The translations under genes were made by a program, and so were the position numbers. 64,000 bases of DNA from positions 1 to 64,000 of the forward strand of contig CAYXYU010000001.1 of assembly GCA_964469525.1 (NCBI GenBank). Direction: 5' to 3'. Under the pieces are notes generated by a model. The model was not told where the DNA came from and did no database searches. It was given only the letters and a program-made list of their open reading frames with translations. This stretch comes from JABDCD01 sp964469525 (GTDB taxonomy: Bacteria > Pseudomonadota > Alphaproteobacteria > Rickettsiales > SXRF01). Positions 24,458 to 33,749 of this stretch are shown one piece after another. The stretch's first letter is position 1; every line of letters begins with the position of its first letter.

Positions 24458-25132
24458 GTGCAAGGGGACAATCCCATACGAGGGCCGGTAGCGGGCGACG
24501 GCAGCATACTGGAGGTGAAGCGCCTGTTTCCGACGCTGCAGGGCGAGGGACCGTATGCCGGCCACCCGGCGGTGTTCGTGCGGCTGGGCGGCTGCAACCT
24601 GGCCTGCGCCTTCTGTGATACGGAGTTTGAGGATTTCTCCCCCATGCCGCTGGATGACATCGTGGCGCAGGTGGAAAGTCTGGCGGCGGAGGGTGGTAGG
24701 CGCGTGCGCAATCTGGCGGTCATTAGCGGCGGCGAGCCGCTGCGGCAGAATATCGCGCCGCTCTGCGAGCGGCTGCTGGCGGCGGGCTTCCGCGTGCAGA
24801 TCGAGACCAACGGCACGCTGTTCCGCCCGCTGCCGGACAGGGTAGATATTGTCTGCTCGCCTAAAAATACCGGTGGTGGGTACGTGCCGCTGCGTGGCGA
24901 TCTACTTGAGCGCGTACAGGCACTGAAATTCATCATTTCCCGACATAATCCCATGTATGACCATGTCGGAGAAGTGGGGCAGGAACGATACGGTACCCCG
25001 GTATATGTGCAGCCGATGGACGAATATGACGAACAGCGCAATGCCGAGAACCTAGTGCTGGCGAAGGAACTGGCACAGCGGCACGGGTACCGGTTGTCTT
25101 TGCAGTTGCATAAATTGTTGGAGATTGAATAA
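24458..25132 (+). CDS. queE: 7-carboxy-7-deazaguanine synthase
   Basis: QueE is the radical-SAM enzyme that contracts CPH4 to CDG in the queuosine and 7-deazaguanine pathway. The product shows LFPTLQGEGPYAGHPAVFVRL near residue 17, the cluster motif CNLACAFCDTEF near 40, ISGGEPLRQN near 83 and VQIETNGTL near 107. The GTG at 24458, with GAGG upstream, fits the conserved N-terminus. An ATG at 24380 would add 26 unlike residues that overlap metZ. queC lies 88 bp downstream after a palindromic element. Confidence 0.93.
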   Translation: MQGDNPIRGPVAGDGSILEVKRLFPTLQGEGPYAGHPAVFVRLGGCNLACAFCDTEFEDFSPMPLDDIVAQVESLAAEGGRRVRNLAVISGGEPLRQNIAPLCERLLAAGFRVQIETNGTLFRPLPDRVDIVCSPKNTGGGYVPLRGDLLERVQALKFIISRHNPMYDHVGEVGQERYGTPVYVQPMDEYDEQRNAENLVLAKELAQRHGYRLSLQLHKLLEIE

Positions 25133-25138
25133 CAGTGA

Positions 25139-25206
25139 CGTCACCTGCGCAGGTGGGCCATAACCACGTCTCTGGAATATGGACTCCCGCCTGCGCGGAA
25201 ATGACG
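25139..25206. repeat. Palindromic element between queE and queC
   Basis: GACGTCACCTGCGCAGGTGGG at the left pairs imperfectly with GACTCCCGCCTGCGCGGAAA and TGACG at the right. It is a diverged member of the CATTCCCGCG class found around lolA. Confidence 0.65.
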
Positions 25207-25220
25207 ACTAAAGGAGAAGG

Positions 25221-25910
25221 ATGAAAAAAGCGGTATTATTATTATCAGGCGGATTGGACTCGACTACCACGCTGGCTATTGCAAAAGCGGAAGGATATGA
25301 AGTTTACGCCCTCTCCTTTGCCTACGGGCAGCGGCATGCGCATGAGCTGACGGCTGCGAGGACAATCGCAGCCCGGGCAGGAGTGAAGGAGCACCGGATC
25401 ATCACCATTGACTTGGCTGCTTTTGGAGCATCTGCCTTGACACAAGGTGACATCGCTGTGCCTAAGAACCGCACGCAACTGGAACTGGCGGGGGGTATCC
25501 CGGTGACATACGTCCCCGCGCGGAATACCGTCTTCCTTTCCTTCGCGCTGGCCTGGGCGGAAGTGCTCAAGGCCTACGATATCTTCATCGGGGTCAATGC
25601 GCTCGACTACAGCGGCTATCCCGACTGCCGGCCGGAATTCATCGAGGCGTTCGCGCGCATGGCGAATCTTGCCACCGCCTATGGCGTCGAGGGCGGGAAG
25701 AAGATTTCCATCCATACACCGCTCATCCACCTGACCAAGGCGGAGATCATCCGCAAGGGACTTGAGCTCGGGGTAGATTACGCACTGACTACCAGCTGCT
25801 ACGATCCGGATGAAGAAGGCCGCGCCTGCGGGCGCTGCGATGCCTGCCAGTTGCGCCTCAAGGGCTTTCGCGAAAACGACCTGAAGGATCCGGTGAAGTA
25901 CGTGGCATGA
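25221..25910 (+). CDS. queC: 7-cyano-7-deazaguanine synthase
   Basis: QueC turns CDG into preQ0 with ammonia and ATP. The 229-residue product starts MKKAVLLLSGGLDSTTTLA (PP-loop), continues with YALSFAYGQRHAHEL, YVPARNTVFLSFALAWAEVL and GVNALDYSGYPDCRPEF, and ends with the zinc site SCYDPDEEGRACGRCDACQLR. A GGAGAAGG ribosome site precedes the ATG. The next gene overlaps by 4 bp (ATGA). Confidence 0.96.
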   Translation: MKKAVLLLSGGLDSTTTLAIAKAEGYEVYALSFAYGQRHAHELTAARTIAARAGVKEHRIITIDLAAFGASALTQGDIAVPKNRTQLELAGGIPVTYVPARNTVFLSFALAWAEVLKAYDIFIGVNALDYSGYPDCRPEFIEAFARMANLATAYGVEGGKKISIHTPLIHLTKAEIIRKGLELGVDYALTTSCYDPDEEGRACGRCDACQLRLKGFRENDLKDPVKYVA

Positions 25911-26473
25911 CTGTCTGGATACTGCATCTGCCGCTGATGAAGGAAAAGGAGGCTGGCATCACCCGGCGGACGCATCTGCCGCTGCCGATCGACGCGCAGT
26001 TGCCCGATCTATCGCAACTACGCAACGAGGGGGAATGCCGCCGCCTGATGCTGGAGCTGTATCCGGATGATCCGCCGGAATCCGTAGCGCGGCGTACCGA
26101 GCGCGTCTGGAAGCTGTATGGGCAGCTGGCGGAGGAAGACGTCGTCGCCGTGCCGCTTGTGGAGTCGCGCCAGGTGGCGCTGGCGGAGGTTAGCGGCCCG
26201 TACGTGTACCGGCATGAAGGCGATGAGGCCACGCATCTGCTGCCGGTCAAATGGCACCCGCCAGTGGCACTGCATCGCTTCGGCAAGCACCGTAAGATAT
26301 TTGCCGGCGGCGGCCATGCCCTGGTCGAGGTGAACGATCCCGAAGAGCGCACCGCCATCCGCGACCGGCTGCCGCATAGTTATAATCGCTTCGTGAAGTG
26401 GAAATGGCTAATGATTATCTTCTTCTTCATGATGCTGCTGCGAGCAACGCAGCGTGCCGGATTGCTGCCATGA
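25907..26473 (+). CDS. Membrane-anchored EVE/PUA-like domain protein
   Basis: The product is 188 residues. The central part, ERVWKLYGQLAEEDVVAVPL then RQVALAEVSGPYVYRHEGDEATHLLPVKWHPP (about residues 60-120), resembles the EVE/PUA-like N-terminal domain found next to Mrr-type nuclease domains (GD-xVV-P, then IGEITGPY-Y, then H-xPV-W). No nuclease domain follows. Instead a hydrophobic segment WLMIIFFFMMLLRA near residues 165-178 suggests a C-terminal membrane anchor. It overlaps queC by ATGA and is therefore translationally coupled to preQ0 synthesis. The role is unknown; EVE domains bind modified nucleobases, so a link with deazaguanine is conceivable but unproven. Confidence 0.75.
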   Translation: MTVWILHLPLMKEKEAGITRRTHLPLPIDAQLPDLSQLRNEGECRRLMLELYPDDPPESVARRTERVWKLYGQLAEEDVVAVPLVESRQVALAEVSGPYVYRHEGDEATHLLPVKWHPPVALHRFGKHRKIFAGGGHALVEVNDPEERTAIRDRLPHSYNRFVKWKWLMIIFFFMMLLRATQRAGLLP

Positions 26474-26534
26474 GACTTCATCGCGCCTAAGCACTTACCC
26501 CGCTTTCGCCCTGCAGGCTGTCGCGCGGGCGGAT

Positions 26535-26562
26535 AAAAAACCCGCCATGTTTCCATGGCGGG
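26535..26562 (-). terminator. Rho-independent terminator after the DUF1150 gene
   Basis: On the minus strand a perfect 9-bp stem CCCGCCATG/CATGGCGGG with a four-base loop is followed directly by TTTTTT. It lies 23 bp after the stop of the DUF1150 gene. Confidence 0.9.
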
Positions 26563-26585
26563 TCCAATCAGGAGACGACCTTTCC

Positions 26586-26798
26586 TTAGTGAATCAATAC
26601 CGGCTCCAGGTCATGCTGCTTGGCGGCAAACCAGGCGGCATCACGGGTGCCGAATACGGCGAGCTGCGTGCCGTCGGCGGCGCAGACCGCGTAATGGGTG
26701 CCTTTTTCGGTGGATACCGGCCGCACATAGGCAACCGGCAGCGAATCGAGCAGGATGGCGTAAGCGTCTGAAGCTGTTTTTCCGCCCGGTATGTCCAT
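26586..26798 (-). CDS. DUF1150 family small protein
   Basis: The 70-residue product has the family pattern: LPVAYVRPVSTEKGTHYAVCAADGTQLAVFGTRDAAWFAAKQHDLEPVLIH. DUF1150 proteins are short, nearly restricted to alphaproteobacteria and of unknown function; they often lie near small heat shock genes, which are absent here. The gene has its own terminator and an AT-rich upstream region (26799-26927), so it is probably a single transcription unit. Confidence 0.92.
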   Translation of the reverse strand: MDIPGGKTASDAYAILLDSLPVAYVRPVSTEKGTHYAVCAADGTQLAVFGTRDAAWFAAKQHDLEPVLIH

Positions 26799-26927
26799 AT
26801 CCTGTGATCCTTTTTGTGAATTTATACTATCTATACCACAAAATATGGGAAAGTTGTGTGAAATTTCAATGACAGTGGAAGGGCGCTTTATATTTGTAAT
26901 ATCGCGGTGGTCTTTTTAACCAGCTGA

Positions 26928-27618
26928 TTATGTTCTTTTAAGCCGGTTCCTCGGTTCCTTGAATAGGAACAGCTTGGGATCCATTTTGACACCGAAGCGG
27001 GCATTGTTGAGTGCCACGCTGGTGATCTGGCCTGCGGCATCACGCACCACCATGTTGCGGATGACCATGGGGCTGGTAGAGAATTCCAGGGTCAATTCGC
27101 CTTCCTTCGCTTTCTCGCGNNNNNNNNNNGCGCTGTGCAACGGTGATGCGGATGACATTTGCCTGCTCCGAAAAATCGCGGATACCGACCCGGCCGTTGT
27201 CGAAGCGAATCCGCTCCTGGGCCAGGAAGCCGATCAGCGTCGAATCGAGCGAAATGCGGCTGATCTGATCGAGCTCATAATCATAATAAATAAATTCCTT
27301 GCCGTCGGCCACCATCAGCACCGGCGTCGGCGGATGATACTGCCAGCGCATCTTGCCGGGACGCTGCAGGAAGAACTTGCCGGTGGAGATCGATCCGTCG
27401 GGCGCCGCCTGCGTAAAATCGGCGACAATGGTCGAAATCCCGCTCAGGTAATTTTCGATGCGGCGGATGGTTTTGGCATAGGGCGCCAGCTCCTCCTGCG
27501 TCATGAAGATGAGGGGAGGTTCCTGGGCGGGGGCGGGCGAGATGAGCGATGATGCGATGAATGCCGTCATTCCCGCGAAGACGGGAATCCATGTATTTAG
27601 AGAAAAGATTTTTATCAT
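26928..27618 (-). CDS. lolA: Outer-membrane lipoprotein carrier protein LolA, interrupted by an assembly gap
   Basis: LolA carries lipoproteins across the periplasm. The first part has a signal peptide ending SPAPAQ, then SGISTIVADFTQAAPDGSISTGKFFLQRPGKMRWQYHPP, and IYYDYELDQISRISLDSTLIGFL; the last part has ELTLEFSTSPMVIRNMVVRDAAGQITSVALNNARFG. The two parts are in different frames because ten Ns of unknown true length (27120-27129) separate them, so the break is an assembly artefact, not evidence of a pseudogene. The start is ATG 27618 or 27636. The signal peptide segment NTWIPVFAGMTAFIAS is encoded by a palindromic repeat. Confidence 0.88.
27120..27129. other. Assembly gap (10 N)
   Basis: Ten N characters lie within lolA. 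The reading frame differs on the two sides, so the real gap length is not ten bases. Confidence 1.
27566..27593. repeat. CATTCCCGCG palindrome encoding part of the LolA signal peptide
   Basis: GTCATTCCCGCGAAGACGGGAATCCATG. The arms ATTCCCG/CGGGAAT enclose CGAAGA. Read on the minus strand it gives WIPVFAGMT, the usual translation of this dispersed element. Confidence 0.85.
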
Positions 27619-27631
27619 TGTATTCTTTTTC

Positions 27632-27658
27632 GTCATTCCCGCGAAGGCGGGAATCCAG
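27632..27658. repeat. CATTCCCGCG palindrome at the left edge of the GIY-YIG insert
   Basis: GTCATTCCCGCGAAGGCGGGAATCCAG, a direct copy of the element 66 bp away inside lolA. Its CCAG end touches the end of the GIY-YIG-type gene. Confidence 0.88.
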
Positions 27659-27659
27659 T

Positions 27660-28373
27660 TTATTGAAATTTACGACGCTTGAAAGCTGCAACATCAGCAG
27701 AAGATAGTTTAAACCATTCTCCATTAGCGCGGCGATCATTAAAACGGCGATGCCAATAAGATTCTATTCCATCTGCATCGTCAGTCCTGATCGTGTGAAC
27801 TATAGTTAGGGACTCAGGTAGTGCTACTGTTACTTCTTTCACTCGTCGTTCCAAATTAGAAGTTTTCCCAATTTTGTAATGGCTTCCTGATTTAAACAAG
27901 TAAACATGTCCCTCGTTTAGCGCAGGCTTAGTATCATCATTTTGTGGAACATAAAGTTGTTTGCACAAATTTGCTATGTCCTCTAATTCAGATTTTCCAT
28001 CAACATAGACTGCTAATGCGGCAATCAGTTCAGAATTCGTAGAGAAATGATTACGTATTGTTTTATCATTAGGAACATCAGGATTTGTTTTTTTATAGAT
28101 TCTATTTTCCATAGCGGTAGGCACTTTACCAAAGTGCCTAATGGCTGGAATCATCTTTTCTAATAAAACGGATTGTTCTGTACGTTGATTGTATGTGTTG
28201 GGAGTAAACCCAGCTTCCTTCAACGCATCACTCCATCGCGCCCAATAAATACCACTCCAATCAGACTCTTTTATTCCTGTTTGTTTTAAAAAAACTCTTT
28301 TACCTAATGGTTCGCCTCCATTGGCTTTAGCTGTCTCTTTAATGGCTTCTATAATGGCTTCACGTTTTGGCAT
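27660..28373 (-). CDS. GIY-YIG/T5orf172-type nuclease-like protein
   Basis: The C-terminal 85 residues, GHVYLFKSGSHYKIGKTSNLERRVKEV onward to GEWFKL, match the T5orf172/GIY-YIG pattern. The first motif is VYLFKSG and the second YKIGKT, followed by Arg in LERRVKEV and Glu in IESYWHRRF. The N-terminal part has a repeat like that found with homing endonucleases (WARWSDALKEAGFTPNTYN). The gene is AT-rich and sits between lolA and ftsK with CATTCCCG/CTGGATCCC repeats facing inward on both sides, which suggests insertion as a unit. It may be a free-standing mobile endonuclease; its target is unknown. Confidence 0.85.
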   Translation of the reverse strand: MPKREAIIEAIKETAKANGGEPLGKRVFLKQTGIKESDWSGIYWARWSDALKEAGFTPNTYNQRTEQSVLLEKMIPAIRHFGKVPTAMENRIYKKTNPDVPNDKTIRNHFSTNSELIAALAVYVDGKSELEDIANLCKQLYVPQNDDTKPALNEGHVYLFKSGSHYKIGKTSNLERRVKEVTVALPESLTIVHTIRTDDADGIESYWHRRFNDRRANGEWFKLSSADVAAFKRRKFQ

Positions 28374-28386
28374 ACCATCCTTCTAA

Positions 28387-28440
28387 CTGGATCCCAGCTT
28401 TCGCCGGGATGACGAACCAGACCCCGCAACAAGTGCGGGG
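28387..28440. repeat. Palindromic repeat at the right edge of the GIY-YIG insert
   Basis: CTGGATCCCAGCTTTCGCCGGGATGACG (28387-28414) is the inverted-orientation partner of the left-edge repeat. It is followed by a second small perfect stem CCCCGC/GCGGGG (28422-28440). Confidence 0.8.
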
Positions 28441-28444
28441 ATTA

Positions 28445-30784
<2,340 letters not shown>

Positions 30785-30925
30785 AATCCGTTTATTCGTT
30801 ACCAGAAAATGCCACTCTATTAAAGATTTTCCTAGCCATAATGCAAGAGTGTTAATGAGCCGTTTATTTTCTTTCTCCTGGCGCAAGTCTATGCTTGCAG
30901 GTGGCGGCACTTTATCCCATACTCC

Positions 30926-31018
30926 GCCAAGGCTGGCGGTGGGCGCAGGCAGCCGCAAACCCGGTCAGGGCCGAGAGGCAGCAGCCGTAGCGGCATGCGG
31001 CGGGTCACCGTCAGTCAG
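30926..31018 (+). ncRNA. ffs: Signal recognition particle RNA (4.5S type)
   Basis: The conserved tip of small bacterial SRP RNA is present: ACCCGGTCAGGGCCGAGAGG then CAGCAGCCGTAGCGG (about 30958-30992). The flanks pair as a long hairpin, GGCTGGCGGTG on the left with CACCGTCAGTC on the right. SRP RNA binds Ffh and targets membrane proteins. Its location just upstream of dnaX is conserved in proteobacteria. The exact ends are estimated from pairing and may be off by several bases. Confidence 0.88.
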
Positions 31019-31021
31019 TCC

Positions 31022-31095
31022 GAGTGCCTAGTGCCGAGTGCCTAGTGCCTCGTTTCTTTTTTTACTAAGCACTAAGCACAAGGCACTAGGCACTC
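31022..31095. repeat. Degenerate-word inverted repeat ending at the dnaX start codon
   Basis: The left arm GAGTGCCTAGTGCCGAGTGC repeats the word GAGTGCCTAGTGCC. The right arm (31064-31095) ends GGCACTAGGCACTC directly before the ATG and is its reverse complement, with some mismatches toward the loop. The loop holds TTTCTTTTTTT. It fills the space between SRP RNA and dnaX. Confidence 0.85.
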
Positions 31096-32688
31096 ATGGA
31101 ATACCGCGTCCTCGCCCGTAAGTACCGCCCAACCAACTTTGATGACCTAATCGGGCAGGAGGTATTAGTCAGAACACTTTCCAACGCTATTAGAAGCGGG
31201 CGCATTGCGCATGCGTTCCTGCTGACCGGCATACGCGGCATCGGCAAGACCACCACCGCCCGTATCATCGCCCGCGCACTCAATTGCGAGCAGGGGCCGA
31301 CCATTTCCCCCTGCGGCACCTGCGGCAGCTGCACCATGATCGCGGAAGACCGTCATGTTGATGTCATTGAGATGGACGCAGCAAGCCATACTGGCGTGAA
31401 CGATATCCGCGAGCTGATCGACACGGTGCGCTACCTGCCGACCTCGGGGCGCTACAAAATCTATATCATCGACGAAGTGCACATGCTCTCGACTTCGGCG
31501 TTCAATGCGCTGCTGAAGACGCTCGAGGAGCCGCCTCCGCATGTCAAGTTCGTCTTTGCCACCACCGAGGCGCGCAAGATCCCCGTCACTATCCTGTCGC
31601 GCTGCCAGCGCTTCGACCTGAAGCGCATCGGCATGGAAGGGCTGGCGAAGCACCTGGGCAATGTTGCCGCGAAGGAAAATGTGGCCATCGAGGATGAGGC
31701 GCTGAAGCTGCTGGCGGTGGCCGCCGAGGGCTCGGTGCGCGATGCGCTGTCGCTGCTGGACCAGGCGATTGCGAGCGGAGTGGAGGAGGGTCCGATTACT
31801 GCCGCTGCTGTGCGCCAGATGATCGGCGCGGCCGACAACACGGCGACGTTCCGCCTGCTGGAGTTACTGCTGAAAGGCGATGCCGCCGCCGCGCTTGCCG
31901 AAATCCGGGCGCAATACGGCGCAGGGGCCGATCCGCTGCTGATCGTACAGGATGCGCTCGAGGTGACGCACCTGATTACGCGCGTCAAAGTGGCGCCCGA
32001 GGCGCTTGCCGATGTATCGCTCTCCGAGCATGACCGCACGGCCGCCAAGGCAATGGCCGACAGGATCGGCATGCCGGTCATCACCCGCCTGTGGCAGATG
32101 CTGCTGAAAGGCTTAAGCGAGGTGCGCATGAGTTCGTCGCCGCTGGCGGCGCTCGAGATGCTGCTGGTGCGTGTGGCTTATGCGGCGCAGCTGCCGACGC
32201 CGGCGGAGGTGATTGGCTCCTCCAAGGGAGAGATGGAAAGTTCTCTCCCCCCGAGGGAAAGGGACAGGGTTGGGGCAACAGAATCGTCTCCAGCAAGCCT
32301 CTCTTCTAACCTCCCCTCTATGGGGGGAGGAATAAAAGTGGACAGCTTTGAAGCTGCCGTGGCGCTGTTCGAGCAGCACCGCGAGCCGCTGAAACATACG
32401 CATCTGAAAAACCATGTGCGGCTGGTGCGCTTCAGCCCCGGAGCGATTGAGATCCGCCTGACGCAGCCGATGCCGCGCGACTTCGCGCCGCAGCTGGCGG
32501 CCTGTCTAACCAAATGGACCGGGCAGCCGTGGAAGATTATCCTCTCGGACGAGGGGGGGCAGCCGACGCTGCATGAGCAGGAGGAGGCACGGAAGGAACA
32601 GCAGAAGCAGGAAGCCGCCGCACACCCGCTGGTGGCAAGCGTGCTGGAGCAGTTCCCGGGGGCGGAACTGGTGGGAGTGAAGTCGTAA
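31096..32688 (+). CDS. dnaX: DNA polymerase III subunit gamma/tau
   Basis: DnaX is the clamp-loader ATPase. The 530-residue product starts MEYRVLARKYRPTNFDDLIGQE and has Walker A TGIRGIGKTTTARI near residue 45 and a zinc knuckle with cysteines in NCEQGPTISPCGTCGSC. It also has Walker B IYIIDEVHMLSTSAFNALLKTLEEPP near 122 and the sensor-1 VFATTEARKIP. About 40 residues near 376-415 (from SSKGEMESSLPPRER to LPSMGGGIK) are two type-B repeats read in frame, lying in the flexible linker before the tau-specific region. No clear ribosome site is visible because the start abuts an inverted repeat. Confidence 0.95.
   Translation: MEYRVLARKYRPTNFDDLIGQEVLVRTLSNAIRSGRIAHAFLLTGIRGIGKTTTARIIARALNCEQGPTISPCGTCGSCTMIAEDRHVDVIEMDAASHTGVNDIRELIDTVRYLPTSGRYKIYIIDEVHMLSTSAFNALLKTLEEPPPHVKFVFATTEARKIPVTILSRCQRFDLKRIGMEGLAKHLGNVAAKENVAIEDEALKLLAVAAEGSVRDALSLLDQAIASGVEEGPITAAAVRQMIGAADNTATFRLLELLLKGDAAAALAEIRAQYGAGADPLLIVQDALEVTHLITRVKVAPEALADVSLSEHDRTAAKAMADRIGMPVITRLWQMLLKGLSEVRMSSSPLAALEMLLVRVAYAAQLPTPAEVIGSSKGEMESSLPPRERDRVGATESSPASLSSNLPSMGGGIKVDSFEAAVALFEQHREPLKHTHLKNHVRLVRFSPGAIEIRLTQPMPRDFAPQLAACLTKWTGQPWKIILSDEGGQPTLHEQEEARKEQQKQEAAAHPLVASVLEQFPGAELVGVKS
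32231..32340. repeat. Type-B palindrome pair inside dnaX
   Basis: TCTCCCCCCGAGGGAAAGGG with ACAGGGTTGGGG at the left and CTAACCTCCCCTCTATGGGG with GGAGGAAT at the right are two halves of the CCCTCACCCC-type repeat, with about 20 bp between them. The whole stretch keeps the reading frame. Confidence 0.8.
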
Positions 32689-32698
32689 AGGAGAGACT

Positions 32699-33019
32699 AT
32701 GAATCTACAGAAAATGATGCAGCAGGCGCAGCAGATGCAACAGAAAATGCAACAGCTGCAGGCCAAGATGGAAGCCGAGGAAACCGATGGCAGCGCCGGC
32801 GGCGGGGCGGTATCGGTGCGCATCAACGGCAAACACCAGATGCTGAAGGTGGATATCGACGCCGATCTGCTGAAGCCGGAGGAAAAAGAAGTGCTCGAGG
32901 ACCTGATCGTCGCTGCCTATAACGATGCGCGCGGCAAGGTCGATGCGGCTTTCTCCGACGAGATGCAGAAGATGACCGGGGGGCTGAATCTGCCGCCGGG
33001 GATGAAGCTGCCTTTCTAA
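32699..33019 (+). CDS. YbaB/EbfC nucleoid-associated protein
   Basis: This is a 106-residue dimeric DNA-binding protein of the YbaB/EbfC family. The Gln/Met-rich first helix (MNLQKMMQQAQQMQQKMQQLQ) is followed by the sheet (GGGAVSVRINGKHQMLKVDID) and a C-terminal helix with PPGMKLPF. It lies 10 bp after dnaX and before recR, the usual order. Its stop codon is inside the left arm of a 126-bp palindrome. Confidence 0.93.
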   Translation: MNLQKMMQQAQQMQQKMQQLQAKMEAEETDGSAGGGAVSVRINGKHQMLKVDIDADLLKPEEKEVLEDLIVAAYNDARGKVDAAFSDEMQKMTGGLNLPPGMKLPF

Positions 33020-33140
33020 TTCTACTAGGCTGGCCGGCTTGCTTGCTTTTTCTGCGCTTCCGCTACGCACGTACTATAGTGTACGCTTGCGTTACGGTTC
33101 TCGAAAAAGCTTCGCATCCGGCTCAGCCTAGCGAATTAGA
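33015..33140. repeat. Long palindromic element between ybaB and recR (126 bp)
   Basis: The left end TCTAATTCTACTAGGCTGGC pairs with the right end GCTCAGCCTAGCGAATTAGA with few mismatches. The interior stems include CTTTTT/AAAAAG and a GTACTATAGTGTAC apex. The ybaB stop (33017-33019) is part of the left arm and the right arm ends 14 bp before the recR ATG. Confidence 0.85.
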
Positions 33141-33154
33141 GAAAGAATTTTATA

Positions 33155-33748
33155 ATGTCACACAGCGACATTGATGAACTTATACGACTCTTCGCCAAGC
33201 TGCCCGGCCTCGGGCCGCGCTCGGCGCGGCGTGCCGTGCTGCATCTGATCCGCCATAAGGAGACGCTGATGGCGCCGCTGGGCAACGCATTGGGGCAGGC
33301 GATGGAGAGCATTCGCAGCTGTGCTTCCTGCGGTAATCTTGACACGCGCGACCCGTGCGCCATCTGCGAGGATCAGCGCCGCGACCCATCGGTGATCTGT
33401 GTGGTCGAGGAGCTCGCCGATTTGTGGGCCATCGAGCGCTGCCATTTATTCAAAGGCAGGTACCATGTGCTGGGTGGTACGCTGTCGGCCATTGATGACC
33501 GGGGGCCATCGCAACTCTTCATCGAGCCGCTGATTGCCCGTGCGGGACAGGAGGAGGTGAAGGAAATCATCCTTGCCACCAATGCCACCATTGAGGGGCA
33601 GACCACGGCACATTACCTGGCAACGCGGCTGGAGGACTGCAACGTCCGCATCTCGCGCCTCGCCCAGGGTATCCCGATGGGAGGTGAACTCGATTACCTC
33701 GATGATGGCACACTGGGGGCGGCGCTCAAAGCCCGCTTGCCGGCCTGA
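33155..33748 (+). CDS. recR: Recombination protein RecR
   Basis: RecR works with RecF and RecO to load RecA at gaps. The 197-residue product has the HhH segment LFAKLPGLGPRSARRAVLHL, the Cys4 zinc finger CASCGNLDTRDPCAIC near residue 56, and the Toprim domain (ICVVEELADLWAIERC, then HVLGGTLSAIDDRGPSQL). The gene starts just after a long palindrome. sulP begins 1 bp after its stop. Confidence 0.96.
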   Translation: MSHSDIDELIRLFAKLPGLGPRSARRAVLHLIRHKETLMAPLGNALGQAMESIRSCASCGNLDTRDPCAICEDQRRDPSVICVVEELADLWAIERCHLFKGRYHVLGGTLSAIDDRGPSQLFIEPLIARAGQEEVKEIILATNATIEGQTTAHYLATRLEDCNVRISRLAQGIPMGGELDYLDDGTLGAALKARLPA

Positions 33749-33749
33749 T

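Noticed and set aside
27040..27158. Two separate short genes or a pseudogene at lolA
   Set aside because: Both halves encode continuous LolA sequence on either side of an N-gap; the apparent frameshift is due to the unknown gap length.
27660..28373. GIY-YIG gene as part of an insertion sequence or intron
   Set aside because: There is no transposase, no target duplication beyond the palindromes, and it does not interrupt a gene. Group I or II intron features are not visible.
30785..30958. Longer FtsK starting at 30958
   Set aside because: The 58 extra residues have no similarity to FtsK N-termini and run over the SRP RNA region. The membrane domain starts soon after MTARAITKSA.
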